Shown here piece after piece: positions 63,664 through 64,000 of a stretch of DNA of 64,000 nucleotides (position 1 is the first letter of the stretch; the number at the start of each line of letters is the position of its first letter). The position numbers and the translations under genes were made by a program. The DNA comes from Arthrobacter sp. SLBN-122. Its GTDB lineage: Bacteria; Actinomycetota; Actinomycetes; Actinomycetales; Micrococcaceae. The stretch lies in contig NZ_VFMS01000001.1 of assembly GCF_006715165.1 (NCBI RefSeq), positions 2,604,001-2,668,000 of the forward strand, given 5' to 3'. The notes under the pieces are model-generated. The model was not told where the DNA came from, ran no database searches, and saw only the letters and a list, made by a program, of their open reading frames with translations.

Positions 63664-64000
63664 ATGGATCAGCAAGACGACCACGCCGTACCCCCGGCCT
63701 CCGGGCAAAAGAACCAGCCGGCTCCTGTCTGGGGCGGAGCAGCTGACGGCGCCACCGGCCCTGACAATGCCGCAGGGTGGGGCACGACGCCGACAGACGG
63801 CCAGGTGCCCAACGCCGGCACGGGCTGGGGCGCACCACAGCAGTACCCCGCCGGCGCTTCCTCCCGTTCCGGGAAAGGGAACTGGACGGCGAAGAAAGGT
63901 GTACTGGTGGGCGGCGTGGCGGTGGTTGTGGCTGCCGCAGCCGGTGCCGGTGCATACGCGGCCGGAAACGGGACGGCTGCTGCTTCCACGAACAACGGCG
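63664..64000 (+). CDS. Membrane protein cut by the window end (partial)
   Basis: 112 codons are visible and the frame is open at the window edge. A polar, Gln/Gly/Pro-rich cytoplasmic part (1-75) precedes one hydrophobic helix (about 79-100) and an Ala/Thr/Asn-rich start of the outer part. GGAGAAAG precedes ATG 63664. It is divergent from the two-component system and carries its putative sites, so it is a likely target. An outer PepSY-type domain would fit the pattern elsewhere, but that part is not seen. Confidence 0.75.
   Translation, partial: MDQQDDHAVPPASGQKNQPAPVWGGAADGATGPDNAAGWGTTPTDGQVPNAGTGWGAPQQYPAGASSRSGKGNWTAKKGVLVGGVAVVVAAAAGAGAYAAGNGTAAASTNNG

Noticed and set aside
1..64000. 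CRISPR array, secondary-metabolite synthase or defence island
   Set aside because: No regularly spaced repeats, cas-like genes, large modular synthases or restriction/toxin genes were seen on either strand.

Overview
The window is high-GC DNA with short intergenic gaps, frequent ATGA/TGATG gene overlaps and GC-rich hairpin terminators. A mycothiol-type maleylpyruvate isomerase, a DUF222/HNH endonuclease gene, an actinobacterial c-di-AMP (ydaO-type) riboswitch and a paired lhr-nei2 all point to an actinobacterium of the Arthrobacter/Pseudarthrobacter group. It looks like chromosomal sequence. I see no transposase, integrase, phage gene, CRISPR array or origin.

Layout. 0-8.4 kb: a YczE-like membrane protein and, on the minus strand, a repair block (FAD/Rieske oxidoreductase, giant helicase lhr, DNA glycosylase nei2). 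A 16-bp tandem repeat sits between the convergent yczE-like gene and nei2. 8.5-10.9 kb: small membrane, secreted and hypothetical genes. 10.9-16.7 kb: a minus-strand amide-nitrogen operon (PucR regulator, glutaminase, asparagine permease, ThDP enzyme). 17-24 kb: a 5-oxoproline/D-glutamate locus (NRAMP-like transporter, D-glutamate-cyclase-family protein, GntR regulator, biotin carboxylase-BCCP, PxpB-PxpC fusion, PxpA) with one shared palindrome at both ends. 24.1-30.4 kb: a complete gentisate pathway with uptake, 3-hydroxybenzoate 6-hydroxylase and an IclR regulator; the same palindrome lies in front of both transcription units. 30.5-44.5 kb: a LacI-controlled carbohydrate operon with ABC uptake, two TIM-barrel isomerases, a Gfo/Idh/MocA oxidoreductase, uronate isomerase, fructuronate reductase and mannonate dehydratase. 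It ends in an unusual gluconokinase-glycoside hydrolase 3 fusion.

44.6-49.6 kb holds small lineage-specific genes and a tRNA-Ser(CGA). 49.8-54.1 kb: a DUF222/HNH protein and a tight three-gene operon (BchC-like dehydrogenase, PTPS-fold protein lacking its usual catalytic residues, glycosyltransferase). 54.1-56.5 kb: housekeeping genes (tadA, PAP2 phosphatase, upp, VOC protein). 56.6-64 kb: a secreted lytic-transglycosylase-like protein under a c-di-AMP riboswitch, a GT39 / GT2-GtrA pair for lipid-linked sugar transfer, a two-component system, and a divergent membrane protein cut by the window edge.

The three catabolic loci each carry their own regulator gene and visible inverted-repeat operators, so regulation can be read directly from the sequence. 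The best candidates for undescribed biology are the KipI-KipA plus biotin-carboxylase set, whose domains match those of urea carboxylase, the gluconokinase-GH3 fusion, and the operon around the degenerate PTPS-fold protein.
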